DNA of 64,000 bases from Diadema setosum (lineage: Eukaryota > Echinodermata > Echinoidea > Diadematoida > Diadematidae): assembly GCA_033980235.1 (NCBI GenBank), contig CM067076.1:34072383-34136382 (forward strand), written 5' to 3'. Below, piece after piece: positions 10,699 through 22,751 of the stretch; within the stretch, counting starts at the first letter, position 1; each line of letters begins with the position of its first letter. The translations under genes were made by a program, and so were the position numbers. The notes beneath the pieces were generated by a model. That model saw only the letters and a list, made by a program, of their open reading frames with translations, was not told the origin of the DNA and searched no databases.

Positions 10699-12090
10699 GG
10701 GGGGGGGTTGACACAAGAAATATTGACAAAACCCTAAAATGATAATGCATTTACTTTATCTTATAGAAACGAATATAATATGATGATAATGACAATGATA
10801 GTAATAATGAAAACATGACTGATAGGTATGAGCGCTTCTATTGTCATCCAGTCAACATAATTATAATTTATGTATAAAGTTATCTTGCACCAGATGAGCG
10901 AGCAAGAGGATTGAACGACGTCACTATATAGCTGGAAAACATTCCCCCCCCCCCCCCCCCCTACATTAAACTCCGGAGCTTGTAACTCTATTTTGCGCTT
11001 GACTGTTTTTAAATGTGACCATTGCTGTTTCCATGAATACATTAACAAGACGCAAAGATCCATTCACAGTTTTTTTTTTTTCTTAGATGTGTAACAGGCT
11101 CTCATGACAATAATTATATAGGCCTACGAATATATTTTTCTCCAAAAAACTGAGTTTCTGATACAATATTTTCATGTGTTGAATCCGCGGCCATTGGTCG
11201 TAGATGGTGTTATCAACGACAGCTTGCACCTAAATTTAATTTACATGCAGTAAACATTACACAAATTGTGCATAGAGTTAATGGTCAATAGAATAATAGG
11301 TAGATGTAGGCCTACGGTCCAATTAAAATGAAACATTGCCGAGATGTCAATATGGCTCGTTAGCCCATGCGATATGAGGGATCCAAAGTGCGTATAAAAA
11401 AAAAAGAAAAGAAAAAACAAATGGATCAACAAAGCACATGGTGATACAACTCCCTTTCCTTAATTATCTCTGCATTCCTCTTGCAATGCATCTATACTGT
11501 CCGATCTCCATAGGGAAGATGGAAACATGGAAATTTTAATGCCAAAAAGTCTACCCTTTCCTCTCATAGAATAATTGCAAGTCCATGATACGCAGGACAT
11601 TTCAAAGTTTCAAAATCTGCCAGAAGTTTTTCGGAAAAAGTGACTTGCTTCGCATAATTACAGTCAGTTCATCATAAAGTGCTAATTTCGATGTTCACTA
11701 AGTCTTCCCGTGTTACACGAGTTCGCGCGGGGCGTGCGGAGCAGATGCGCGCAACTTTTCCATAATGTTTTCATAGCCTAAAGCCAAATATTGCATCTCA
11801 TTCAGATCCTCTTTCTCAAACTCCTTCTCCGCAATCTTCATTGCATAATTATTTCCGGTAACTCATAAATGTTATGATGCACATTAGTCATTACCTGTTT
11901 CTTTGTAGAAATCCCAGGTCTCAGTTTGGGAGAGATAAGGACAAGGAGTTCTGCCAGTGTAATGAAAGATTCGAGGAGCCCTGGCGTGTGGATTATTTTT
12001 GGATACATTATGACATCAGTAAAAAATACCCCAGATAAAAATACTCTCATCACAAAACAAAACGACTGCACATCGTCGCACATCAGGCAA
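10699..12090. other. Intergenic DNA with a C-run; no gene recognised
   Basis: A homopolymer C tract lies at about 10944-10962. Short open frames here reflect low-complexity sequence (for example the A-rich tract near 11397-11420). No exon borders or repeat ends could be supported. Confidence 0.35.
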
Positions 12091-12091
12091 T

Positions 12092-12241
12092 ATTAGTCTG
12101 ATTTCCAGACCCTTTCCCAACTTGACTCCGCACCGACGAAGTCGCCGCCTTCGGCAAAGGCGTTGCAGAACAAAACCACTGTGAGTCTGTGACCCTAAAG
12201 CATACAAGTTTTCGAGGTTGAGGGCGAGCAGAAGCCAGACT
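12092..12241. mobile_element. MITE copy (TTAGTCTG ends), decayed
   Basis: It starts TTAGTCTGATTTCCAGACCC and ends GAAGCCAGACT. It shares with the element at 13659-13828 the internal block CGACGAAGTCGCCGCC and the phrase 'agttttcga(g/c)gttgagggcg'. No target duplication is visible at this copy, whose right end is degraded. Confidence 0.6.
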
Positions 12242-12714
12242 CCCTGGGCCTCACGCTCCTTTTCCGGGCATAGAAACCTGTGTAAAATGCAGCATATTCC
12301 ATTAATCATTAAACAAAAACTTCGAATCATACATTTTTTTTTAATATTGATGCAGATGAAGGGAAATTTCCTCTGCTTTCAAGCAAACAACATATCTTGG
12401 GATGTTTTCCAGCTCTAATAAAGTTAAGAGCCTCCATACGAGACTAGTCATCCAGTCACTCTCAAAAACGATAAAAATAGCAAATTACCTCATATCAATA
12501 AAAATTCATTCTTTAAAAATACAAAAAGCCCTGAGTCATTCAACTTCTTCATAGCCAGTAAGCTCCTGTCCTCAAGCAATGTCACACACTACCAAAGGTG
12601 GCACTTTTCCACTGACTGATTTTTCATGATACTTTTTTTTTTGTGCAAAAAATAACATTACCTCATTAGACAGGATAGACCACTCATGTTGTTGTTTTTT
12701 ATTGTTGGTTTTAT

Positions 12715-13005
12715 ATTATCTCATTCTCTCTTTTTTCTTTCTTTGCTTCCATACTTTTCATCTATTCTGGCAAGTTGTGTCATGTTGTTGCTTTCTTCTG
12801 TTTTGTCCCGTCCTGTCGTATATCATATTTGTCACAAGTGTTTGTAAATAAGTAATTCATAAGTTTTCAGAGTGGTTCACAATCTACAAGCTTTGCTTTT
12901 TAGTGGACCTCTCTATTCTTTCTTCCTTTTTTTTCCCAACTGAAGCATAACTTTGTATTATTTGATTTTGATTTTTATTGGTTCCTGCATTATATCATTG
13001 CTCAT
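12715..13005 (+). mobile_element. LINE 3'-untranslated fragment
   Basis: This plus-strand segment matches the reverse complement of about 53790-53960, the 3'UTR of the LINE inserted in the receptor paralogue. Shared words include GTGGTTCACAATCTACAAGC and TTTTTAGTGGACCTCTC, in the same order. It is therefore a second, older 3'-end fragment of the same non-LTR family. No coding part is left. Confidence 0.65.
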
Positions 13006-13429
13006 GCAGATACATACACATATATCATATACATTGATGGTACCATACATACAAATGGATATACATAAACATTAATTGCTAACAAGGTAAGTTTCTTCAT
13101 ACCTTTAGAATGTACAGCAATACAGTTTCTTCATTGCCTTTACAATGTACAACAAAACATAATTATCAGTGATGCAATGAATAACGCAGAAGGGCTACAG
13201 CTTAAGCATTGCTTGATTTGCATGCAGCCCTCGTACATCTTAGGAAAATAAGGGGAGGGATGACTTGCAGAGAGATATGATAGGAGAAAGGAGAGAGGAG
13301 AGGTCTGTCTGCTTTCGCTAATACACAAAGTGAGATCACCTGGATCGCTGAATAGTAAAGCATGGCAAAGTATTTTCTCACCGAGGTACAGGTGAACAGT
13401 TACAGGTCATGGTTATCTTTTTTTGGCCA

Positions 13430-13580
13430 GTATGCGCTCTTATGTTTATTGATACCATTTATTGATTGCAAAGGCAAATGTTCTTTGTTTATGATGTAAA
13501 ACCTGATTAATCTTGTGTTATGTTTTTGTTGAAAAAGAAAAAAAAAAGAAGAATGAAAATAAATGAATTGAATTGAATTT
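13430..13580 (+). mobile_element. LINE-like 3' end with (TTGAA)n tail
   Basis: An A-rich stretch with AATAAA is followed by TGAATTGAATTGAATTT. This is the tail type also seen at 39659-39684. It probably marks the 3' end of a plus-strand non-LTR element, perhaps the one whose 3'UTR lies at 12715-13005. Confidence 0.4.
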
Positions 13581-13649
13581 AAGGCGCGTCATTCAAATAT
13601 GAATATTTACGCCTTTATCTTTATAATATCATCATTATCATCATGGTCC

Positions 13650-13837
13650 GTGCTTGTTTTAGTCTGGTTTCCAGACCCTTTGCCAACTGGACTCCGCGGC
13701 GACGAAGTCGCCGCCTTTGCCGAAGGCGAAGGACAAAATCAACTTAAACTATACTAGTTTTCGACGTTGAGGGCGTCAATATCCTGAATAGCGAAATAGT
13801 ATGGGCAGAGGGTCTGGAAGCCAGACTAGTGCTTGTT
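13650..13837. mobile_element. MITE with 9-bp target-site duplication
   Basis: The element body is 13659-13828. Terminal inverted repeats of about 26 bp read TAGTCTGGTTTCCAGACCCT on the left and TAGTCTGGCTTCCAGACCCT (reverse complement) on the right. The flanks carry the same nine bases, GTGCTTGTT, at 13650-13658 and 13829-13837. A 9-bp duplication points to a Mutator-like or similar superfamily. At 170 bp it is non-autonomous. The subterminal block CGACGAAGTCGCCGCC is itself partly palindromic. Confidence 0.75.
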
Positions 13838-13927
13838 AATAAACAACGTAATTGATAAAAGGAAAAGAAATTTATATAGATAAGTGTTTGGCGTAAATAT
13901 TCTAAAGAGAATGGAAAACGCCACTAA

Positions 13928-13932
13928 ACACA

Positions 13933-13963
<31 letters not shown>

Positions 13964-14717
13964 GTAATTAATGCGTACGAATCGTGCAGGTGCATAATAC
14001 ACGTAGTATATACAGTAGATCTTAGTGCAGGTGCGGTACGTACACAGTCACGCACCTCATTCATTCTCTTCTGCCGACATCCAATTACATCAGAAACACA
14101 ACACTCGTTGATGTTGAATTGAACACGTACAGTGCGTCCACGGCCACCAACACAAGAATGTGTACAGAGAGAGTAGAGAGCTAGCCGTGTCGATTTGCCG
14201 TCGCCATTTACCTTCGACTTGTTGCATGTCAAGAAAGTGCGTTGTAGCATCTTTAAAAAAAAAGTTCTGTAGTTTGATGACAGGATCACAGGAGTGAAGA
14301 GCTTTTCGGCCTGTATATCTGGTGAGTGATGTAATATTGATCAGATTCATAGCCGTCTAAGGGTTTGAAAATCGTCCCCTTTGAGCTTTGTCCACGTAAG
14401 GTAAATTAACGCGTAACCAACACTCAACACTACAGTCAGCAGTCAGTAGGCCCTACATTGTACTCAGTAGCATAGATTCACCTGTATTCACCTGTCTTGT
14501 CGGGATTCTGGAAAGTAGACAGTAGTCTTGTAATGCCCTCCCACTTTCAGCAAGTTTCCACTGTATGTCAACCTGATACTTCGTCTTTATTGCACATTTG
14601 CAGTAATGACTAGTGCTGATGACTGTAACCCCGTCGCGGGGCGCTGTAACACAGTAACAGTATTTGTCCGTATGGGGTCGCTTCTGCGGTTATAATGACT
14701 GCTACTAATCAATGTAA
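13928..14717. other. (CAA)n microsatellite and unassigned DNA
   Basis: A CAA trinucleotide array lies at about 13933-13962. The remainder up to the LINE fragment shows no recognisable feature; overlapping minus-strand frames at 13924-14350 have no domain signature. Confidence 0.35.
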
Positions 14718-15053
14718 TTATTCGGCTGAGTATGAGAACTTATTGTACTTCTTTGACAGGAAGGCGTCTATTTCTGACTTGAATCTGTTGACAGTAGTTG
14801 CCTCCACAGTTGAAATTGGTAGCATGTTCCAGTGAGTTACTACCCTGCCCTGTGAGTGAAATTGTTCTTCCTGAGTGATATTCAGACGTGCATGTTGTTT
14901 CTGGATCTTTGAGTTGTGGCCCCGAAGAGAAACTTTCTCATCCTTTGTCTCAAAGAGCTTGGAACTGTTGGTGTCAGTGAAGCCATTCATGATTTTGAAG
15001 ACTTGGATCATGTCACCTCTGAGTCTCTGTAGGCAAGAGTACAGTGTAGGCAA
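14718..15053 (-). pseudogene. LINE reverse-transcriptase C-terminal fragment
   Basis: The minus-strand product contains RRLRGDMI-like 'LRGDMIQVFKIMNGFTD', then 'LRGHN' and 'VVTHWNMLP'. This is the standard succession of motifs after the reverse-transcriptase domain of CR1/L2-type non-LTR retrotransposons. It continues the decayed reverse transcriptase at 16532-16995. The two are separated by about 1.45 kb of unrelated DNA that includes a hairpin element, so the LINE was interrupted after it landed. No intact full-length frame survives. Confidence 0.7.
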
Positions 15054-15130
15054 TTTGTATGCAAAACTGCAGCGACTACAGCAGTATACAGTGTAGCTGG
15101 CTGTCGTCGTCAGTATAGTAAGGTTTAAAG

Positions 15131-15336
15131 CAAATAATCAACGTTGGTGAAGGTGATGGGACAAACTACTGTTAGTATCACTTCCGAGGTGATCTGGATG
15201 TATAGCTATCTTTCCGAAGCGCAGCTGACTTGAGGAAAGATAGCATAGTTTACATTTGTACACAGACAGATTGCCGAGGAAGTGATAGACCTAGTTTGTC
15301 TCATTGCCTGAATCTAAAAGTTTATTATTTGCTGTA
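15131..15336. mobile_element. Nested hairpin MITE inside the LINE relic
   Basis: Three concentric inverted repeats are visible: GCAAATAA...TTATTTGC at the rim, an imperfect 38-bp pair built on ACAAACTA...TATCACTTCC, and a perfect inner 11-bp stem GCTATCTTTCC...GGAAAGATAGC. The whole folds into one long hairpin, typical of a foldback-type MITE of about 200 bp. Confidence 0.6.
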
Positions 15337-15455
15337 TATTCCACATCTAGGGTCCTAGAAATTCCCATTTTATTCCACATCTGAAACCATTTTTAATAGC
15401 TCTCTTTAAGTATCCTTAGGGTTACACTACAGCCACAGGCTACGTGTGGGCGTAT

Positions 15456-15740
15456 ATGACAAAACAATTAATTTGCTGCGCGCACCTCGTGGCACTGTGT
15501 ACTATCAAGTGACCTACAAGTGGTTAAATGATAGTTCACAGTGCAACACACTTTTATTTCGCGTGTACTCATCTCGCGTTAAAGACTGTATAGACTGCCA
15601 GAGATCAGCAAAAAAAAAAAGATGTTTTTAGGGTATCCTTAGGGCTTGAACCTCGAATGATGACAAAACAATGAATTTGCTGCGCGCACTGCGCGGCACT
15701 GAAGTGAAAGTGCGTTGACTGTGTACTAACAAGTGACCTA
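15456..15740. repeat. Pair of direct repeats
   Basis: The phrase GACAAAACAAT(T/G)AATTTGCT and its continuation 'gcgcgca...ggcactg...tgtacta(t/a)caagtgacct' occur at about 15456 and again at about 15662. This is a local duplication with a period of about 206 bases. The function is unknown. Confidence 0.6.
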
Positions 15741-16531
15741 GTTCTTCTCAGGTGATGTGATGGGCAAAACTACGCTTTATCACATGATCAGCTCTTGACC
15801 AATCCTATAGCAAGATTCTTAGTATGTGGAATAAAATACTAACTAACATTATACATACGTACATGTACACAGCCCAGTCGCTGTACAATGCTAGGTACAT
15901 GTAGCGGCACAGCGCCCTTGATCCCTTGATGTAATAGTAATCCCTTGAAGCAGCTTGTACAACATGAAGCCATACTGGGATGAACTCGAACTGTGTGTCG
16001 TGAGGGGGTGTCATTCAGTGTATGTACAGGTGTCTCACTATCATACAATAAAATGTGAGTATAGGTGCTCAGTGCAAGTAAAAACAGCGTCGATCCTCTT
16101 TATACACAGTGGCAGATCCAGCAGGAGGCTGCATTGCCCTGAGGATGGGTAAAGCAGCTCCTTGAAATAATGTTGGGTTGGCAGTGCTTTACTACGGGTC
16201 CCGGCAGGCAAATCCCTAGTCTTACTATGGCTCTTGGGTAGAATGAATACTTAAAGTGGGAGTCAATGGTGGATCTAGAGATTGTGTATTTGATTTGGTG
16301 ATCTTTGCTTCCAATGTACTCACGGGAAGGGCATGGCAACCAGGTGATGTTGGATTTTGTGAAAAAGTGTGCATTGTGCAAGAAGCCGGCGAGAGTGAAG
16401 GCTGTCCCATCCAAGTGCTGTTACTAGGGCTGTGGAAGATGACGTTGGGCTGTAATCACATAGGACAAAGCGAGCTGCAGACTTTTGTACTTGCTCAAGA
16501 GATTTAATATTAAATTAATAAGAGTATGATA

Positions 16532-16995
16532 TTAACAATGTAGATTCCACACTGCAGAGGCGTATTCTAGTTGTGGGCGGACTAGTGCAATGTACAACTT
16601 GTAGGCTCTGGCCTTTACTTCTTTAGTACATGGAGACAAGGTTCTGCGGATGAGTCCTAGGGTATGGCTTGCCTTGTGCCTGATGGTCTGGCAGTGCTTG
16701 TTCCACTGAAGGTCAGCCGTAACTGTCACACCTACACTGTAGGTACTTGTACTTGTTGACTCTGGGAATTACTTGATTGGAAAGGGTGTACTGATAAATA
16801 CTGGGAGTGCGTTTGCAAGTAATATTGAGAGGATGCTGCATTTCTTCACGTTGAAGTTCATGAGCCAGTTTTGGGACCAGGCCGATGGTAGTCGAAGGTC
16901 TTGCTGTGATAAGTGAAAGTCATCATCAGTCGCAATCTCACGGTAGACAACACAGTCGTCCGCAAACAGCCGGATGGAGTATTGAATTGTAGTAC
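16532..16995 (-). pseudogene. LINE reverse-transcriptase core fragment with FADD box
   Basis: On the minus strand, about 16955-16966 encodes LFADDCVVYREI, the catalytic [FY]xDD box of a reverse transcriptase. It is followed by 'WSQNWLMNFNVKKC' and, after a frame break, by 'DLQWNKHC', 'LGLIRRTLSP' and 'LVRPQLEYASAVW'. This order is diagnostic of non-LTR retrotransposons. Frame breaks show it is inactive. It belongs with the fragment at 14718-15053. Confidence 0.75.
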
Positions 16996-17049
16996 TAACA
17001 CTAATAGCGTCAGCTGTAGTATATTAGCAAGTACAGTAGCTGAGCCCAC

Positions 17050-18654
17050 TGTGCACTAACCCTGTGCACCTGCATGCTGTGTCACTGTCAGTGTGTGTTA
17101 TGTTATGACGTACGCGCCCAACAAAGTCAACAAAGAATTGTATTATAAATGGGTATCTTCTACCAGTAGGCCCTACTATAATAGAATTAGAGGGTCACTC
17201 AACATGAATGATTAACTGTTGAAGTGCTTCGTGACAATGTGATTTCTCTCTCACATTTAAATTACATGACAGATTAAGTGTACCATGGTAGAGGTTTTTC
17301 AAGGATTGTTCATTTAAAACAGTAGGGTCAAGCTATTAGTAGACCTAGATTTACATTTTGCATTGTATATACACAAAGATTATCAGTATTTGCTGCCAGC
17401 ATCATTCAGGATAGATAGCAGAAATTTGAAGGTTTTGTCCGCAGTGTTTTCTTTACACTGCAAACTGCAATACACGTATGTACATTGTATGTACTCTGTC
17501 GACTTTATGTTTTCTAGTTGCTGTATACAGCCCTGTAGGCCCTATACCCTTGGAATGTAAAGAAAAGCCTTAATAGGTTCAGACAGTGTAAAGGGGGGCA
17601 TGAGACAGTGAAAGTCATTGGCTATTGCTATCAGTGTACAGTGTTACAACCATGTACACTTTACAGCATTTGCATGTGCAGTCATCAGAATTTGGGCCTT
17701 TTTTTTTTTGGGGGGGGGGGGGGTAAAAAGTGCTACATGTACAATGTACCGTCTTTCAAGAAAACATGTTGATGTTGGATTCTGCCATAGATTCCTTGTG
17801 ATTTTTTTTTTATATCTTTTTAATTGCTGCCACAGTCTAATGGTGAATGCCATGGACTGAGAATTTCCATGCAAACTGATGATAGTGTACACTGTACATA
17901 GGGTGTATGGTACTACAGATAATGGGCTTGTCATTTGTCATGTTCTGTTATGTTAATAAGTGTTTCAGTGTGTGTTTCAAGTGTTCCTAACACGATAAAC
18001 TGCATGAAGTCTTGCTGCAGCTTCCCTGCTATTCTGATGAAAATTTTACAAATGTATGAATTGTAAACTTTTTGCTCAGTCACTGCTGGATGAGGAGACC
18101 ACATCGTGTACATACAACTTGTGGTGTCACATGTGTAGAACGATAAAAGTTCAGAAAATTCAAGGAACATAGTGTACATACTTATGTAGTACAATGTATT
18201 TTCACCTTTTCACATAAAAAAGAACATTTGACTTGTCTCTTTGAGAAGGCAGAGGGAATGATATTACACTGTACCCTTACACCTTAACTATACATTAGCG
18301 ACAAGTGAAGGAAATTTACACTTTTTCCCCCCCAAAAAAATTGTGAAATTCTCTTTATATTTATTTTTCTTAATATCGTTCTACACATGTGACATCATGC
18401 AACATGTACACTGTACATTTTAGTGGTCTTCTCATGCAGCAGTGACGTGCGCACGTAAATTTTAAACTGATCGTCCCACTTTCCCCAAACTTTCATTAAT
18501 TTGTTCCACTACATTGTATGAATATTGCTGCATTCACTCAATGCTGCATGTAAATTGGTGCATTGTTTTAGAAGTTACAACCATTCAGTTAAAGGTGACA
18601 AAACCATGATTGTCTAACCTGATTGTATTTATCACCATATTCTTTTATTTTCAG
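17050..18654. other. Presumed intron or intergenic DNA
   Basis: No gene or element end can be supported. A T-run followed by a G-run lies at about 17701-17723. Palindromic GTACATGTAC / TGTACA words are frequent from here to about 20 kb, for example at 19178-19202. I searched by eye for an Ig-type exon upstream of the 18.66 kb exon and did not find one. Confidence 0.35.
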
Positions 18655-18715
18655 TCACAAATCTATTCGAGAGATCATGGCTAAATGCCAAGATAATATG
18701 GGAACAACTATGGAA
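18655..18715 (+). CDS. Small tail-type exon A (receptor family, set 1)
   Basis: The 61-nt exon has the acceptor 'tttattttcag' and the donor GTAAGT. It enters in phase 2 and leaves in phase 0, encoding HKSIREIMAKCQDNMGTTME. The basic start followed by a polar run would suit the inner face of a membrane protein. It also contains an ATG in good context (ATCATGG), so it could be the first coding exon of a cytosolic product. A homologous exon with the same donor and a similar end (PTTE versus TTME) lies at 50525-50598. Function is unknown. Border quality and the second copy are the evidence for reality. Confidence 0.6.
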
Positions 18716-21700
18716 GTAAGTATGTTTTTTTTTTCTTTTAATTCACATTCATTGGGAGATATTGCCATCTTACTTTGTGAATGTGTATCTAAGCAAGAGA
18801 TCAATAAACAGTTCGATAGTGCTCAGCTTATTGTGCAGCTACATGTAGGGTAGCCTTTTTAAAAGAATCTTTTAAAGTTTCCAAGAATGTCTCCCACACT
18901 GCAAGCTGTTATATCCGAAAAGGATCCAGGCTAAGGTTCCAACTACGTACATGTACACTTGTACATGTACCAATGCTTTAAAGTTCAAAGAAAAAAACAA
19001 CGAAGGACACTTGAAGTTTTTTATGGTCAAACTATAGCTGGGGACATTCCATTTCTGTAGTATGAATTATTTACAGCAATGTAATTAGAGGGGTTTATTT
19101 GAAGGGTTTGTCATACAATGTAGCTTAGGAAAAAAAAAGTAAAAGAGACTCAAGCCATTTTGACCTGCACATTGAACTGTACATGTACACTGTACATGTA
19201 CTTGGCGTAAAGATTCTGCAGGTGATTGTCGTCAGTAATTGGTCTTGGTAGGGAAGAAACAGTGTACATAGAAAACTTCATTTGAAACATATCTTTCTGG
19301 TACAGTAGAAAGCTGGTACATTGTATTTCAAACAGTAGGAAACGGTAAAAAGGCCTTTTATTTTGTGTTGTCTTGAGTCACAATTAAACTTGGGGCCTGG
19401 CAAAGTGAAGGGACAGAGTGTGTTAAAGAAATTTTTATCATCGACAGTGGTTTGGATGTCTTTGTTTGTATGGATACATGTAATTACTGGTTAAATGCAA
19501 TTTGTGTAAACAACAGCAATGTTACAAAATGATATTCAGACTGTAATAGTAACTTTTATTACATGTTCTGGTATTCACACCGTAACTTATAAATTTATTC
19601 CAAAACTGTTCCACATTCAGGAAATCTTCCTTTGGCAATAAGGATTTTAAATACCATGTGCCAACTCTCAAATCTGTCATGTTTGATAAATAAGTACAGC
19701 AGTGAGAAGAGTTATTTTTTTTTTTTGTCCACAATAGTTTTTTACTTTCCTCCCTATATCTCTTCCTACTACTACTTTGCAAACACCAATACTCGGTCAA
19801 GTGTCTCATAAGAGCATTACTTGGATGAATTTTTGATGATCAGAGGAAGTGAATCAAAAGTCCTACTGCCCCTATGACACTATTCTCTTGTAACTCTTAC
19901 GTGTAGGTCAAAAGTGCAACTACGATGGTTACAATTCTTTTTTATTTTTTTTTTTTTTTGCTTCAGACGGAAATATTTTAACACCAACTACAGAAGTGTA
20001 CATCTTGTACCTGTACATGTATCCAGCCAACTTTTGAACACAATTTCAGATAAGAACACAGATTCAACATCTGCATACTCTCCATGATTTTTTCGCTTTG
20101 ATGTCACACAAATTTCATGGTTTTATGTTATTTTTTTTCCCCAAGACCTAGAGGTTTTCACCATCTTTGCACTTGTTTTCCATCCAGGTACAATGTGCAC
20201 CAGTGGGTACACGGATATATAGTAAGAACAATGAGGTATGTATACCATAAATGTCATTTGTTTAATTCTTTTTTTTTTTTTAAAGATGATACTTATTCAA
20301 TAATTGCAAAAGAATGATGACTGTAAAAAACTGTTCAGTCCTACACTTTTTATCATAGATACGATGATTTATTCATACAGGGCACCACCTGTTGTACTTG
20401 AAAATATCAGTGTAAATGTCATATAATTTTTGCCTTTACAAACAGGTTAATTTTTTTTATACAATAATTCAATGAAAATGAATATTGTTATCAGTATGTG
20501 TATGGCACCAAGATGATAAGTAATTAGCTTAGGCTGTGGACCTTCACATGCCTGCAGTTGTGACAAGTAAATATGTGTTTTATAGTGAAACAATAGTGTA
20601 GACATAAATCCCCAGTGATTTTTCAATGCCATGCAAAAGCAAAAAGGTGTTGTTACTTCCTGATATTAAGAGTTGTGAAATGTCTACTTGCCTTCATAAA
20701 AGTGAATATTGTCTTCTACTCTAAAGGATGATTCTAGCATGATGAAAGAGCACTTGACTGACTGCTTTCAGAAAGCAGGGGGAATAATTGCTACTCCTAA
20801 CATATAATGTCAGTATCAAGTTGATGGAATGTGTAATTTTCATTAAAAAATAAATCTTTATTGAATTCCCTTTATATTCTCTTTATATTGTTGTCCACAC
20901 ATACACTATAAATCATAACCTCTAGTAGTCTCCTCATTCACAGTTCAAACACCAGAACTTTAAAAATTCATAACTTTTGCATCAATTGTCAGATCTTCCT
21001 TAAACTTTCTCTGAACATTGAACATTGTTCTTCGGGTTTGGGTTTCCTTTGAAGGCGGGATAGCCAGATTCATGCAGCTAGTCAATATAAGTACTCTGTT
21101 GTATTGAAACTAGATTATCTTGAATTAATTTTATGTATGTTTCCACTGTTACAGAAAATTGTGGATAAACTTGACCTGCAGCTTAACTCTTCATGTGCCA
21201 TGGTGGAAACCCCCTTTATGCCACATTACAAATTGTATTCTGAGACAAGAACAGTTTCATGTTTTGAGAAAACATTCTGTTTTTCAAATCTACAACTTCT
21301 TTTAATAGACTTTTGTTGAGCTGGGGCAAGTAGAGAAAATGCCAAGCTTTTTGCATTATTATTACTATTATTATTGTAGGACAAGTCTAGATTGTTTTTC
21401 TTTCACAAGACCAGTAGTTACATTGCTGCAAAGGCATGACTTTTGCACACAAAACAATGACAGAAACTCAGAAATTACTCTCAAATCAAGGAGAGAACAC
21501 CTTGTTGATAGTCAATCACTACATAAAATTCAAGCTATATGTGAGAGGAAAGGAAGCGTGAGAAATGCTTTCATTGTACCGCGGCATTTGGTGATTTATT
21601 GATCGGATTAGGCGGATTAGTGCGTTTGAGCAGAATATGCGAAGTTGGCACGCTGTTGACCGTGTCGGACTTGCGAACGTGGCACATAATGAGTTAAGAA

Positions 21701-21813
21701 ATAACCTGCATTTCTATACAATACTTTGTGTGCAGAGAGAATGAAGTTAGTGTTTGCTAAAATAATGTTTGATACCACACCATTGTTCTCTTGATTCTTT
21801 GTTTTTTTTTCAG
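18716..21813. other. Intron between exons A and B; nothing else recognised
   Basis: AT-rich sequence with T-runs (for example 19933-19960 and 20268-20282) and TGTACATGTAC words. A minus-strand open frame of 95 codons at 19522-19809 has no recognisable domain and is not called as a gene. Confidence 0.35.
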
Positions 21814-21881
21814 AATGACTCAATATCTATCGTACACCAACCCGAAGATGATTATCAAGCAAAATCTGATACCAACAAAAG
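21814..21881 (+). CDS. Small tail-type exon B (set 1)
   Basis: The 68-nt exon is bordered by a polypyrimidine tract ending TTTTCAG and the donor GTAGGT; phase 0 in, phase 2 out. The product NDSISIVHQPEDDYQAKSDT then NKR is acidic with a tyrosine in an acidic setting (EDDYQ). Two paralogous exons of exactly the same length and phase occur at 25648-25715 and 51392-51459, all open in the same frame. That strongly supports coding function. Confidence 0.75.
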
Positions 21882-22558
21882 GTAGGTGCCCTACAACTGT
21901 AAGTACATGTCTGCAGGACTTACGGTTCACGTTTTCAAAGCCATTATCAAATTTCTGGATAAAGGCCAAAAAACAAGCTAAAAGACAAACAAACAGACAA
22001 CAATTCTCACAGTTTAAAAAAGATTTCAAACCTCTGTATTTATCTTCCAACATCTTTGCCAAGAGCATCAGTCCTGAAGTGTGCATAACTTTAGCAATTA
22101 CCCTACTAGAGAAAAAAATGTTTAAAAGTGAATCAAACAAATTTTCTATGGTGCTGGTGATCCCTTCAAGATGGGAGATCTCAGTTGCAAGTATTATACC
22201 ATCTTGCTTATGGCAATGGATATTGCACGCGTTACATGGCTGACTCTTTGCATTGCTAAATACCCTGCCATTAGGGAAGGTTCATTTCCACACAATAATT
22301 TGAATGGTTGATCTCTGGTATGATGCTGTATTTTTACAATTCATGAGTAAAATTCATTTAAGTTCAGTAGAGATATGTACCTGCCTACCTTTGATAGATA
22401 AAAAGATATGTACATTCCAATGATGTACATGTAAGTTGGCCTAGCTGGCTGTTGTATGCCTTTTCAAACACAAGAATAATAACAATATAAAATTAGGACA
22501 TGTTTCAGTATAGAATTACTGTGGTTGGTGTCATGATATTATTAATGAAATTCCACAG

Positions 22559-22652
22559 GTCCAGTGATGTTGATGTTGGAGATCCTGCCTCTGACAACAA
22601 TGACCAGTCATCTCTGTGCAGAGAATCAACCACTGTTGGTGAAAGAGTGATG
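22559..22652 (+). CDS. Small tail-type exon C (set 1)
   Basis: The 94-nt exon has the acceptor 'attccacag' and the donor GTATAT; phase 2 in, phase 0 out. It joins exon B in frame and encodes a polar, acidic stretch with DVGDP, DNNDQSSLCRES and VGERVM. The exon at 26321-26414 has the same length and shares DQSSLCR.S. Exon 52172-52277 is a longer homologue sharing the GDPA motif. It is probably a disordered cytoplasmic segment; no known domain is seen. Confidence 0.75.
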
Positions 22653-22751
22653 GTATATAACACTTTAAATAGAACACTTGGCATGGGATTGACCACGAGT
22701 TCTGTTTTGGGTACATTGTACCAGTATAGAACTGTAGCTTTCACAGCTAGA

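Larger units (their letters stand above)
21769..22700 (+). repeat. Segmental duplication carrying exons B and C, copy 1
   Basis: This roughly 0.93-kb block is repeated at about 25610-26455. Exons, the intron between them and short flanks are all shared, for example 'tttctatggtgctggtgatcc' and 'gggagatctcagttgcaagt' inside the intron. The similarity stops where a LINE fragment joins the second copy. The duplication added one exon pair of phase 0-2-0 and therefore keeps the reading frame. Confidence 0.8.

Noticed and set aside
13924..14350. Overlapping minus-strand frames of 121 and 86 codons
   Set aside because: Low-complexity end from the CAA array and no domain signature.
19522..19809. 95-codon minus-strand open frame
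   Set aside because: No recognisable domain, interrupted upstream, and located in an intron; no second copy to test conservation.
21791..22243. 150-codon plus-strand frame over exon B
   Set aside because: It reads exon B in a different frame and runs through its donor site; the three-way comparison of B exons supports the other frame.
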